From Comamonadaceae bacterium (GTDB lineage: Bacteria > Pseudomonadota > Gammaproteobacteria > Burkholderiales > Burkholderiaceae_C), in contig JAIXOZ010000028.1 in NCBI GenBank assembly GCA_027486495.1, forward strand, positions 1 through 64,000: a stretch of 64,000 nt of DNA, written 5' to 3'. Position numbers and translations under genes: made by a program. Below are positions 25,317-33,856 of this stretch, piece by piece. Position 1 is the first letter of the stretch; each line of letters starts with the position of its first letter. The notes below the pieces were generated by a model. That model was not told the origin of the DNA and made no database searches. It saw only the letters and a list, made by a program, of their open reading frames with translations.

Positions 25317-26302
25317 ATCGCAGGAGCGAGGTCCTGAGCTGGTGCCGTGTGCAGCGCCAGCCAGCGCTCGATGTGGCCCGCGTCGTGCACCAGACGCAAC
25401 TCATCAAACGCTTGCTGCGCCTCGGGGTAGACCCGGCGCATGTAGTTGAGCCACTGCTTGAGCCGCCCCGCCCGGTGGCGAGTGGCCACGCGGGCGCTCA
25501 CGCCCAGCCAAAACACCTGCATCAAAGCCACCAAGGTGGCCCAGGGCACCGCCTGACCCGGTGTGCGAGTTTGCCCTGTGGCCAACTGGTGCGCAATGGC
25601 CACGGCCAAGCCCGGGTCGGTGACCATGCCACGCCCGATCATGAGGCGGTCACAGCCCGTCACCTCGCGGCAGCGCAGCGCGTCGGCCACCGTCCAGATT
25701 TCGCCATTGGCCACCATGGGCAAGCGCACATGCTGGCGCAAGTCGGCAATGCGATCCCAGTAAGCAGGCGGTCGGTAACCGTGCGCCTTGGTGCGGGCGT
25801 GCACCACCAGCTCGCTGGCCCCGGCCGCCTCGATGGCCAGGGCGCAGTCCTCGGCGCGGCTGTCGTCGTTGTAGCCCAGGCGCATCTTGGCCGAGACCGG
25901 AATGTGCGATGGCACGGCCCGGCGCACCGCCGCCACAATCTGCCCCACCAGCTCGGGCTCGTCCAGCAGCACGGCGCCGCCCCGGTGCTGGTTCACGGTT
26001 TTGGCTGGGCAACCAAAGTTCAAGTCAATGCCGTAGGGCTCGAGCTCAGCCAACGCAGCCGCGTTGTCGGCCAGGCACACCGGGTCCGAGCCCAGCAGCT
26101 GCACCTTGACCGGTACGCCGGCCTGGGTGCGGCTGTGGTTGAGCAACTCCGGCGCCACCCGAATGAAAGCGCGGCGTGGCAAAACCGTGTTGGTCACGCG
26201 GATGAATTCGGACACACACTCGTGCACCCCGCCTACGCGCGTGAGCACATCGCGCAGTGTGTGGTCGAGCAGCCCCTCCATGGGGGCCAGCATGATGTGC
26301 AT
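25313..26302 (-). CDS. dusC: tRNA-dihydrouridine(16) synthase
   Basis: FMN enzyme reducing uridine 16 in tRNA with NADPH. The 329-residue protein starts MHIMLAPMEGLLDHTLRD and has NFGCPAKTVNQHRGGAVLL with the catalytic Cys (residue 98 or so), SAKMRLGYND, VVHARTKAHGY and MIGRGMVTDP. The N-terminus APMEGLLD and the C-terminal helical domain fit DusC rather than DusA or DusB. Confidence 0.93.
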   Translation of the reverse strand: MHIMLAPMEGLLDHTLRDVLTRVGGVHECVSEFIRVTNTVLPRRAFIRVAPELLNHSRTQAGVPVKVQLLGSDPVCLADNAAALAELEPYGIDLNFGCPAKTVNQHRGGAVLLDEPELVGQIVAAVRRAVPSHIPVSAKMRLGYNDDSRAEDCALAIEAAGASELVVHARTKAHGYRPPAYWDRIADLRQHVRLPMVANGEIWTVADALRCREVTGCDRLMIGRGMVTDPGLAVAIAHQLATGQTRTPGQAVPWATLVALMQVFWLGVSARVATRHRAGRLKQWLNYMRRVYPEAQQAFDELRLVHDAGHIERWLALHTAPAQDLAPAI

Positions 26303-26329
26303 GGTGGGCCTGAAAACGCAGCGGGTCGT

Positions 26330-26848
26330 TCAGCCGATCTTGCGCTTGAGGCGAACTTCCTCGACCTTCACGCCGCCCAAGGGCACGGTGCGTGCGGTGT
26401 TCATCTCGCGCTTGAAGCCAGCCAGGTCGTGAAAGCGCAAAGTGCGCTCGTGCAACAACGGCAACCAGACCGTCACATCGGTGCAGTCCTCGTCTTCCAG
26501 GCCTTCGCGGGCGGCGTCCCACAAGGCCAGGCCAATGCCCTGGCCAATGCGGTCCGGTGCAGCATAAATGGCCCAGATTTCGCCCGTGGTGTTTTTGCTC
26601 TTGGGGTCACGCGAGCGGTCAAAGCCCACAAAGCCCACGATCTCACGGCCATCCACCGCCACCATGACTTGCGGCTCGCCGTATTCGATCGCTTCTTTCC
26701 AGAACGACACGCGTTTGGACATGGGCGTGGCATCCCAATGGGCATCGGGCAACTGGCCCGCGTAGGCGGCGCGGCAGGCGCTCACATGCAAAGCCGCCAC
26801 GGCAGGGGCGTCTTGGAGGGAGGCAAATCGGACTTGGATATCGGACAT
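26330..26848 (-). CDS. GNAT-family N-acetyltransferase
   Basis: A 172-residue acetyltransferase with the GNAT fold: IQVRFASLQDAPAVAALH at the start, the acetyl-CoA region IWAIYAAPDRIGQGIGLALWDAA (motif A), and WLPLLHERTLRFHDLAGFKRE (motif B with the characteristic F..AGF). The acceptor substrate is unknown. It lies 27 bases upstream of dusC on the same strand and may share its transcript. Confidence 0.88.
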   Translation of the reverse strand: MSDIQVRFASLQDAPAVAALHVSACRAAYAGQLPDAHWDATPMSKRVSFWKEAIEYGEPQVMVAVDGREIVGFVGFDRSRDPKSKNTTGEIWAIYAAPDRIGQGIGLALWDAAREGLEDEDCTDVTVWLPLLHERTLRFHDLAGFKREMNTARTVPLGGVKVEEVRLKRKIG

Positions 26849-26942
26849 GGCTTGAACAGATAAAAGAAAAAACAACGCACTGGAGCCGCTGGGCTTTCAG
26901 CGCAAAACCCGACATTGTCGCCGCATCGGTTATCTTCAGCGG

Positions 26943-27818
26943 ATGAGGATGTTTAAAAGTAGTCAGAATTTCACCGCCCCCAGACCAGCCGCCCCCCTGG
27001 ATTACCCGCCCCCCTCCCATTGTTGTCAGCCCAGCGTCTGGTGGGTCAAAGGCCTGTTCAAAGGCTTGTTTTGGGCCGCAGCCGCCTTGTGTGCAGGCCC
27101 ATTGAGCGCCCAAGCCCCGGCCCCGGCCCCCAAGCGCTTTGCCGACGACATGGCCGAGCGCACCCGTGCCTGCACCGCCTGCCATGGCGAACAAGGTCGC
27201 GCCGGTCCCGACGGTTACTACCCGCGCCTGGCGGGCAAACCAGCCGGATACCTGCACAACCAGCTGCGCAATTTCGCGCAAGGCCGCCGCCACTACGACC
27301 TGATGGCCCGCTTGGTTGACCCTTTGACCGATGCCTATCTGGGCGAGATGGCCCAGTACTTTGCCAACTTGCAGCTGCCCTACCCCGCCCCCACCGCGAA
27401 CAATGCCATCACGCCCGAGCGCCTGGCCAAAGGCCAGCAATTGGTCACGCAAGGCGACACCACACGCGGCCTGCCCGCCTGCACCCAGTGCCACGGCGTG
27501 CGACTAACGGGGGTCCAGCCCAATGTGCCGGGGCTGCTGGGTTTGCCGCTGGACTACTTGAACGCTCAGTTAGGGGCCTGGCAAACCGCGCAGCGCCGCG
27601 CTCATGCCCCTGACTGCATGGCCGAAATCGTCCAGCGCATGCCCGCACAGGACCTGATCGCGGTGTCCAGCTGGCTCGCACGCCAGCCACTGCCTGCCGA
27701 CACCCGGCCTGCCGAGCGGCCCCCAGCGGGCCCAGCTTTGCCCGATGCCTTGCGCTGCGGCAGTGCACCGGAGTTGACGGCTACCACCGCCAAACCCCTG
27801 AATGGAGGCAAGCCATGA
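26943..27818 (+). CDS. Diheme cytochrome c
   Basis: A 291-residue periplasmic electron carrier with two CXXCH haem motifs, CTACH (about residues 78-82) and CTQCH (about 181-185), and Met-containing segments as possible axial ligands. Two tandem class-I domains resemble cytochrome c4. The signal sequence (GLFKGLFWAAAALCAGPLSAQA) is preceded by an unusually long polar stretch of about 35 residues from the ATG at 26943; no alternative start is visible in between. Its stop overlaps the next cytochrome gene by four bases. Confidence 0.9.
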   Translation: MRMFKSSQNFTAPRPAAPLDYPPPSHCCQPSVWWVKGLFKGLFWAAAALCAGPLSAQAPAPAPKRFADDMAERTRACTACHGEQGRAGPDGYYPRLAGKPAGYLHNQLRNFAQGRRHYDLMARLVDPLTDAYLGEMAQYFANLQLPYPAPTANNAITPERLAKGQQLVTQGDTTRGLPACTQCHGVRLTGVQPNVPGLLGLPLDYLNAQLGAWQTAQRRAHAPDCMAEIVQRMPAQDLIAVSSWLARQPLPADTRPAERPPAGPALPDALRCGSAPELTATTAKPLNGGKP

Positions 27819-29158
27819 AGCGCCCTTGGCAAGGCATGCACCCGGTCAAGCGGCTGGGCTGGGTCACCCTGATCAGCCTGCTGATGCTGGCCACGGGCGT
27901 GGTCTGGGACAACTGGGGCGACCAGGTTCTGCCCACCTCAACCACGGCCACCGTGGCACCTCCAAGCCCGCAGGCCAGTGCCGCCCAAATCGAACAAGGC
28001 CGCTACCTGGCCCTGGCGGGCAACTGCATGGCCTGCCACACCACCCGGGGCGGTACGCCTTTTGCGGGGGGGCGCCGCATCGACACCCCCTTTGGCGGCG
28101 TGTACAGCAGCAACCTCACGCCTGACCCTGAGACGGGCCTGGGGCAATGGACGGCGCAAGACTTCTGGCAAGCCCTGCACCGTGGCCGCTCCAAAGATGG
28201 GCGCTTGCTGGCCCCGGCTTTTCCCTATAACCACACCAGCGTCATCACGCGCCAGGACAGCGATGCCATCTTGGCTTGGCTCAAGACCCTGCCTCCGGTG
28301 GTGCAAGCCCAGCCTGCCCACACCCTGGTCTGGCCCGTAGGCACGCAGCCTGCGCTGGCCCTGTGGCGCAGCCTGTTTTTTGAGCCCAGCCCGTTCCAGG
28401 TCGACAAGTCGCAAACCGCCGAATGGAACCGGGGCGCCTATTTGGTGCAAGGCCTGGGCCACTGCGCCGCTTGCCACAGCCCACGCAACGCCCTGGGGGC
28501 CAGCGGGCCTGTCAGCGATTTGTCCGGCGGCCTGATGCCGGTGGTCAACTGGTACGCCCCCGACCTGACACGCGATGCCGAATCGGGCCTGGCCAGCACC
28601 CCTTTGTCCGAGATCGTGCGCCTGCTGCGCACCGGCGGCTCGGCCACGGCGCAAACCAGTGGCCCCATGGGCGAAGTGGTGCAGCACAGCCTGCAGCACT
28701 TGAAAGAAACCGACTTGCAAGCCATGGCCCTTTACCTTCAGTCGCGTGCCCAAAGCACGCCCCAGCCTGCACCCAAAGCCGCCACACCCGCCCGCATCAG
28801 CCTTCAAGTGGCCACCCAGGGCGCCAAAGTCTATGAAAACCATTGCCTGCAGTGTCACGGCGAACAAGGCGAGGGCGTGAAAACCGCCTCGGGCGAGGTG
28901 GCTTACCCCGCCTTGGCCGGCAACCGCGCCGTGCTGCTGAATGACTCCACCAATTTGGTGCAGCTGGTGCTGTACGGCGGCTACGGCCCTGCCACCGAAG
29001 GCCACCCCCGACCTTTTGGCATGCCGCCGGCGGTGCTGGACCTGCAAGACCGCGACATCGCGGCTGTGCTGACGCATCTGCGCACCCGCTGGGGCAACCA
29101 AGCCAGCGAAGTCACACCCTTGCAGGTCAACCGCATTCGGGCAGCGCAGGGGCAATGA
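27815..29158 (+). CDS. Triheme cytochrome c (dehydrogenase cytochrome-subunit type)
   Basis: A 447-residue protein with an N-terminal membrane anchor/signal (GWVTLISLLMLATGVVW) and three haem motifs: CMACH (about residue 70), CAACH (about 216) and CLQCH (about 345). Sections such as FAGGRRIDTPFGGVYSSNLTPD and ALHRGRSKDGRLLAPAFPYNH are typical of the cytochrome subunits of membrane alcohol, aldehyde or gluconate dehydrogenases. No dehydrogenase subunit is encoded nearby. It probably receives electrons from or passes them to the diheme cytochrome made just upstream. Confidence 0.9.
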   Translation: MKRPWQGMHPVKRLGWVTLISLLMLATGVVWDNWGDQVLPTSTTATVAPPSPQASAAQIEQGRYLALAGNCMACHTTRGGTPFAGGRRIDTPFGGVYSSNLTPDPETGLGQWTAQDFWQALHRGRSKDGRLLAPAFPYNHTSVITRQDSDAILAWLKTLPPVVQAQPAHTLVWPVGTQPALALWRSLFFEPSPFQVDKSQTAEWNRGAYLVQGLGHCAACHSPRNALGASGPVSDLSGGLMPVVNWYAPDLTRDAESGLASTPLSEIVRLLRTGGSATAQTSGPMGEVVQHSLQHLKETDLQAMALYLQSRAQSTPQPAPKAATPARISLQVATQGAKVYENHCLQCHGEQGEGVKTASGEVAYPALAGNRAVLLNDSTNLVQLVLYGGYGPATEGHPRPFGMPPAVLDLQDRDIAAVLTHLRTRWGNQASEVTPLQVNRIRAAQGQ

Positions 29159-29166
29159 GCCCCCAA

Positions 29167-30432
29167 TCAGCGCAAAACCTCCACGCGCCAAACGCCATCG
29201 CCGATCAATCTGGCATAAGGCCCGGGAATATCGGCGCGCCATTGGCCCTGGCGTACCGTGCTGGTGTATTGGCAAATGGTCTGCTGCTGTGCATCCACGA
29301 TTTTCCAGCCCACCTGCTGACCGTCGGGCAAGGCCGATTCGGCGCCAATGCTGCTGCTCGACAGGTTGCAGCCCACATGAAACTCCTGCCCCATGTCCTG
29401 CGCTTCGTGCGGTGGAAAATCCTGCCCTTGCATGAAACCAAATACCGGATCGTGCGAAAGCAGACTTTGGCGCACCGTAGGCCAAATGTGCATGCGCAGG
29501 AAATGCTGGTCCACCACCCGCTGGCCCAAATACTGGCCTTGTGCCACAAAATCCACCATCTGCTGACGCAGGTTTTTGAACACCCCACCGCAGCCGCCCC
29601 ACATGCCCGCCAACAGCAGCTCGGTGTGCGAAAAATAATCGCGCATCAAATGAAAAAACCGGTCACTTTGCAGCCAGGCCTCGATGGCCGCCACCTCGCG
29701 CCTTGAAATCAGCGAATCGGCATCCCGTATCAAGAACCGGTCCACGCTGTCGTCTTCCAGCACCAAAAAGCGCCACATCAAACCGCTCAACGCCTGCCGA
29801 TCGGCCGCCGACACATCCAGCACCTGCGCACCCAGGGTCCGCAAAGACGCTCTCACCGCAAGCGGCACGGTGTCATCCACATAAAAGCGGCACGTCCATT
29901 GGGGCAACAATTGCTGAGCCGCCGTGACGTTCAGCTTGGCGGTTTCACAGTAACGCGGGTGGTCGCCAAACAGGCTAAAAGCAATCACCTGGCGGCGCGC
30001 ATCCCTGCTGGGTGCGGGCAGGTTGGCGGGCAAAGGCTGGGCCGCGTGCGCTTGGGTTTTCTGGTCCTTGAGCGTCAGGCTGTACAGCCCATGCTGACGC
30101 ACCTCGGCCATGCGGCCCAGATGCCCGCAGGTCTCGGTCAGGCCGTCCCACAGGTTCACGTCTTGCGGCCCCAACTTGCAGGCTTGCAGGTAAATGTCGC
30201 GCGCCTTTTCCCGGTCACCCAGACGCAAATGGCAAAGCGCCGCATCGCCCAAAATTTGAGGATGCCCAGGCACGATGCGGCGAGCCTGCTCGTTCACCGC
30301 CAGGGCGGCGGCAAAGTCCCCTTGCGCAGACAACTGCACAAAGCGCTGGCCCAAATCGGTCAAACGCAGGTTCAGCGCCTGCAACTGAGCGGCGGTTTGG
30401 GGCGGCGCTTTGCGGTGATGGGTTTTTTTCAT
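29167..30432 (-). CDS. TPR protein with glycosyltransferase-like C-terminal domain
   Basis: A 421-residue soluble protein. Residues about 15-130 form TPR-like helices (FAAALAVNEQARRIVPGHPQILGDAALCHLRLGDREKARDIY in outline). The C-terminal two thirds contain CRFYVDDTVP, WRFLVLEDDSVDRFLIRDADS with a DxD-type motif, and FHLMRDYFSHTELLLAGMWGG, which suggest a nucleotide-sugar glycosyltransferase fold. Acceptor and sugar are unknown. The start at 30432 is used; a TTG lies two codons upstream. Confidence 0.7.
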   Translation of the reverse strand: MKKTHHRKAPPQTAAQLQALNLRLTDLGQRFVQLSAQGDFAAALAVNEQARRIVPGHPQILGDAALCHLRLGDREKARDIYLQACKLGPQDVNLWDGLTETCGHLGRMAEVRQHGLYSLTLKDQKTQAHAAQPLPANLPAPSRDARRQVIAFSLFGDHPRYCETAKLNVTAAQQLLPQWTCRFYVDDTVPLAVRASLRTLGAQVLDVSAADRQALSGLMWRFLVLEDDSVDRFLIRDADSLISRREVAAIEAWLQSDRFFHLMRDYFSHTELLLAGMWGGCGGVFKNLRQQMVDFVAQGQYLGQRVVDQHFLRMHIWPTVRQSLLSHDPVFGFMQGQDFPPHEAQDMGQEFHVGCNLSSSSIGAESALPDGQQVGWKIVDAQQQTICQYTSTVRQGQWRADIPGPYARLIGDGVWRVEVLR

Positions 30433-30606
30433 GCCCAAAGTTCCTCACAAATAAATCTGACTAAACCACAAGATTACACAATAGCATCCCATGCCCACAG
30501 CGCCATGTCCCACCCAGGGCGCACCCATCACACCACTGTCATCTGCGCTACTCTCGTCAAGCTCGCGCCTTTGCCAAGGCACGCCGAAGCCCCTAACATG
30601 CCCGAG

Positions 30607-31362
30607 ATGAAAAAACACCTGTACATCCTCACCGGGGCTTCGCGTGGCATGGGGCTGGCCATGGCAGAGCAGCTCCTGCAGCCTGGCAACGCCTTGTTGT
30701 GCATTTCGCGCCATGCCCACCCCGATCTGGCCGCTGCCGCTGCCAAAACCGACTTGCACCTGACGCAATGGACCCTCGACCTGGCCGACGGCGAAGGCGC
30801 CAGCGCCCGTCTGCGCGAGTGGCTGCACAACCAAAACCCGACCGATTTCGCCAGCGCCAGCCTGATCAACAACGCGGGCGTCATCCCGCTGATCGCCCCT
30901 CTGCGCCAGTCCCAACCTGCCGATCTGGCATGGGCTCTGCGAGTGGGCCTGGAAGCGCCCATGGCCTTGACCGCTGCATTTCTGGGGGCCACAGACAGTT
31001 GGGCCCTGACCCGCAAAGTGCTCAACATTTCATCGGGCCTGGGTCGCTACCCCATGGCCTCGCAAGCGGGCTATTGCGCTGCCAAAGCGGGGATGGACCA
31101 CTTCACCCGCTGCCTGGCGCTGGACGAGGCCCTGCACCCCAACGGCGCCAAAGTTTGCTCGCTGGCACCCGGCGTGATCGACACCGACATGCAGGTGCAG
31201 TTGCGCGGTGCCGCAGGCGAGGCGTTTCCGGACCAATCGAAATTCTTGCAACTCAAAGCCCAGGGCCAGCTCAGCTCGCCCGCACAAGCAGCCGAACAGG
31301 TGCTGCGCTTTCTGGCCAGGCCCGACTTCGGGCGCGAACCGGTGGCCGATGTGCGGGGCTGA
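30607..31362 (+). CDS. Short-chain dehydrogenase/reductase
   Basis: A 251-residue NAD(P)-dependent SDR. It has the cofactor glycine motif TGASRGMG near the N-terminus, a structural INNAG, a Ser in NISSGLGR, and the catalytic YCAAK (Tyr near 158). It resembles benzil/sepiapterin-reductase-like SDRs; substrate unknown. ATG at 30598 would add three residues. A possible weak hairpin lies downstream at 31402-31430. Confidence 0.9.
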   Translation: MKKHLYILTGASRGMGLAMAEQLLQPGNALLCISRHAHPDLAAAAAKTDLHLTQWTLDLADGEGASARLREWLHNQNPTDFASASLINNAGVIPLIAPLRQSQPADLAWALRVGLEAPMALTAAFLGATDSWALTRKVLNISSGLGRYPMASQAGYCAAKAGMDHFTRCLALDEALHPNGAKVCSLAPGVIDTDMQVQLRGAAGEAFPDQSKFLQLKAQGQLSSPAQAAEQVLRFLARPDFGREPVADVRG

Positions 31363-31488
31363 AAGGCCTGAGCTCATCCCATCGAACCCAACCGCCACCG
31401 TGTCAGGCCGCTGTAGCCATTGCGGCTGACACTGATTGGCGTTGTCAACCACCCCCATTTGTCAATTTTTTAAATCTGGAGATCCCCC

Positions 31489-32673
31489 ATGAGCCGTGAA
31501 GTTGTTGTTGTCAGCGGTGTGCGCACCGCCATTGGTACCTTTGGCGGCAGCCTCAAGGACATCCCCCCCACCGAGCTGGCCGCACAAGTTGTGCGCGAAG
31601 CCCTGTCCCGCGCAGGCACAGACGGCAAAGACGTTGGCCATGTGGTGTTTGGCCATGTGGTCAACACCGAACCCAAAGACATGTATTTGTCACGCGTGGC
31701 GGCCATCAACGGCGGCTGCGCCGAAGGCACGCCCGCCTTCAACGTCAACCGCCTGTGCGGCTCGGGCCTGCAAGCCATCGTGAGTGCCAGCCAGTCCATC
31801 TTGCTGGGTGATTGCGACATCGCCATTGGCGGTGGTGCAGAAAACATGAGCCGCGCGCCTTACGCCAGTCTGGCCACCCGCTTCGGCGCTCGCATGGGCG
31901 ACACCAAGATGATCGACATGATGATCGGTGCCCTGCACGACCCCTTCCACAACATCCACATGGGCGTGACCGCCGAAAACGTGGCGGCCAAGTACGGCAT
32001 CACCCGCGAAATGCAAGACGCGCTGGCCCTCGAAAGCCACAACCGCGCCGAACGCGCCACCACCGAAGGCCGCTTCAAGGACCAGATCATGCCGGTCATG
32101 CTGAAAAGCAAAAAAGGCGATGTGGCCTACACCACCGACGAGCACTTCCGCCCTGGCTGCAAGCTCGAAGACATGGCCAAACTCAAGCCGGTGTTCGTGA
32201 AAGAAAACGGCACCGTGACCGCGGGCAACGCCTCGGGCATCAACGACGCCGCAGCCGCCGTGGTGCTGATGGAAGCCGGTGCCGCCAAGGCGCGTGGCGC
32301 CAAGCCCATGGCCCGCTTGGTCGGTTACGCCCACACGGGTCTGGACCCCAAGATCATGGGCGTGGGCCCGATCTCGGCCACGCACGCCGTGCTCAAGAAA
32401 ACCGGCCTCACCGTGAACGACCTGGACGTGATCGAGGCCAATGAAGCCTTTGCCGCACAAGCCTGCGCCGTGACCCGCGAGTTGGGTCTGGACCCCGCCA
32501 AGGTCAACCCCAACGGCTCGGGCATTTCGCTGGGCCACCCGATTGGCGCAACGGGTGCATTGATCACTGTGAAGGCACTGTACGAGCTGCAGCGCGTGAA
32601 CGGCCGATACGCGCTGGTGACCATGTGCATCGGCGGCGGTCAGGGCATCGCGGCGATTTTTGAGCGCATGTGA
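31489..32673 (+). CDS. bktB: Acetyl-CoA C-acyltransferase (beta-ketothiolase)
   Basis: A 394-residue thiolase that condenses or cleaves acyl-CoA. Motifs include the acylated Cys90 in NRLCGSGLQ, NEAFAAQA, the catalytic GHPIGATGA and the C-terminal CIGGGQG. Its start (MSREVVVVSGVRTAIGTFGG) is that of Ralstonia-type BktB, which accepts C4-C6 substrates and supplies precursors for polyhydroxyalkanoates; the exact chain-length preference is inferred. GGAGATC precedes the ATG. Palindromic repeats follow the stop. Confidence 0.92.
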   Translation: MSREVVVVSGVRTAIGTFGGSLKDIPPTELAAQVVREALSRAGTDGKDVGHVVFGHVVNTEPKDMYLSRVAAINGGCAEGTPAFNVNRLCGSGLQAIVSASQSILLGDCDIAIGGGAENMSRAPYASLATRFGARMGDTKMIDMMIGALHDPFHNIHMGVTAENVAAKYGITREMQDALALESHNRAERATTEGRFKDQIMPVMLKSKKGDVAYTTDEHFRPGCKLEDMAKLKPVFVKENGTVTAGNASGINDAAAAVVLMEAGAAKARGAKPMARLVGYAHTGLDPKIMGVGPISATHAVLKKTGLTVNDLDVIEANEAFAAQACAVTRELGLDPAKVNPNGSGISLGHPIGATGALITVKALYELQRVNGRYALVTMCIGGGQGIAAIFERM

Positions 32674-32686
32674 TCCAGTTGGCATG

Positions 32687-32795
32687 TCACCCCGGACTCG
32701 ATCCGGGGTCCATGCCTTTTTGACTTTATCACCCCCGACTCGATGGGGGTCCATGCCTTCGGTCACCATGGATACCCGCCTGCGCGGGTATGACA
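32687..32795. repeat. Cluster of three short palindromic dispersed repeats
   Basis: Three related units stand in tandem between bktB and the RidA gene. Unit 1 is CCCCGGA (32690-32696) paired with TCCGGGG (32702-32708), followed by TCCATGCC. Unit 2 is ACCCCC (32731-32736) paired with GGGGGT (32745-32750), followed by CCATGCC. Unit 3 is TACCCGC (32773-32779) paired with GCGGGTA (32784-32790), inside ATGGATACCC...GGGTATGAC. Such REP-like elements are known between genes in many proteobacteria; they may also stop transcription from both sides. Confidence 0.7.
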
Positions 32796-32845
32796 ATTCC
32801 AGACAGAAACAACAAGTATCGCGCGGGGGGTAACCAAACGCCCTT

Positions 32846-33202
32846 TTACGCCACCGCCGCCGTGACCACCACCTCGATCAAATAGCTTGGATTGGCCAAC
32901 GCTGCCTGAACCGTGGCACGGGGTGGCGCTGTGCCTGCCACCACCCACGCGTCCCACACCTCGTTCATGGCGGTGATGTCGGCGATGTCTTTCAGGTAAA
33001 TCTGGGTGCGCAGGATGCGGGTTTTGTCGCTGCCCGCCTCGGCCAGGCGCAGATCGATTTGCTGCAACACATCGGCCGTTTGGCTGCGGATATCGGTGGC
33101 CTCACATTCGGGGACCATGCCCGCCAGGTACACCACGCCATTAAAAACAGCCGCTTCGCTGTAACGGGCCGCCACATGCAGACGCTGGATGTCGGGGGTC
33201 AT
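32846..33202 (-). CDS. RidA family protein
   Basis: A 118-residue protein of the YjgF/RidA family, which hydrolyses reactive enamine/imine intermediates. The key arginine is Arg95 in APPRATVQAAL, with GMVPE and NGVVYLAG in the pocket region. It ends ...VVVTAAVA. Its ATG overlaps the plsY stop by four bases, so the two are translationally coupled. The subgroup may not deaminate 2-aminoacrylate. Confidence 0.9.
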   Translation of the reverse strand: MTPDIQRLHVAARYSEAAVFNGVVYLAGMVPECEATDIRSQTADVLQQIDLRLAEAGSDKTRILRTQIYLKDIADITAMNEVWDAWVVAGTAPPRATVQAALANPSYLIEVVVTAAVA

Positions 33203-33828
33203 GGTTTTTTTCCACCAAATTTCGACTCACTGCCGTCCAGCAGGCGGTGGATATTTTCACAGTGCCGCCACACCAGCAGCAAGGCCATGGCCGACAGGCT
33301 CAAGACCTCAGCGGCCGATGCTTGCCAGGCCACACCGTCGCCAAACAGGTAAAAAACCGGCGCAAAAACCGCCGCCACCATGGAGGCCAAAGAGACGTAG
33401 CGGCTGAAATACAAGACGATGGCGAAACTCAGCACCGTGGCCAAAGCCAGTGAGCCGTGCACGCCAATGACCACACCCACCGCGGTGGCCACGCCCTTGC
33501 CCCCCACAAACCCGAAAAACACTGGGTACAGATGACCCAAAAACGCGGCCAGACCTGCCAAGGCCGCAATCTCAGGGCCCAGACCGTGTTCAGGCCCCCA
33601 AACCAGCACCATCGCCACAGGCAGCCAGCCTTTGAAAGCGTCCAGCAACAAGGTCAGGATCGCCGCCTTTTTACTGCCCGAGCGCAGCACATTGGTGGCC
33701 CCTGGGTTTTTGCTGCCGTAGCTGCGCGGGTCGTTGAGGCCCATCACGCGGCTGACAATCACCGCAAAGCTGAGCGAGCCCAGCAAGTAACTGACCAGCA
33801 CCACGGCCACCGGAATCAAGGCATCCAT
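33199..33828 (-). CDS. plsY: Glycerol-3-phosphate acyltransferase PlsY
   Basis: Inner-membrane enzyme that acylates glycerol-3-phosphate from acyl-phosphate, the first step in phospholipid synthesis. The 209-residue product has five hydrophobic segments and the PlsY motifs YLLGSLSFAV, GSKNPGATNVLR and FGFVGGKGVATAVGV. The ATG at 33828 is chosen because GGGAG lies six bases before it; one at 33834 would sit directly on that site. Confidence 0.95.
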   Translation of the reverse strand: MDALIPVAVVLVSYLLGSLSFAVIVSRVMGLNDPRSYGSKNPGATNVLRSGSKKAAILTLLLDAFKGWLPVAMVLVWGPEHGLGPEIAALAGLAAFLGHLYPVFFGFVGGKGVATAVGVVIGVHGSLALATVLSFAIVLYFSRYVSLASMVAAVFAPVFYLFGDGVAWQASAAEVLSLSAMALLLVWRHCENIHRLLDGSESKFGGKKP

Positions 33829-33856
33829 CCACATCTCCCTCTGTCTTGTATGGGCG

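Noticed and set aside
25262-26863. 533-codon open frame on the plus strand
   Set aside because: It is antisense to dusC and the GNAT gene, which have clear family motifs; the product is His/Gln/Ala-rich and resembles nothing.
27938-29602. 554-codon open frame on the minus strand
   Set aside because: It is antisense to the triheme cytochrome gene; the CXXCH motifs on the plus strand decide the matter.
31402-31430. Hairpin GTCAGGCCGC...GCGGCTGAC as a terminator after the SDR gene
   Set aside because: The stem has a bulge, the loop is 10 bases and no T run follows directly; too weak to annotate.
32687-32795. CRISPR array
   Set aside because: The repeats are palindromic, differ from one another and have no constant spacer length; they fit REP-like elements instead.
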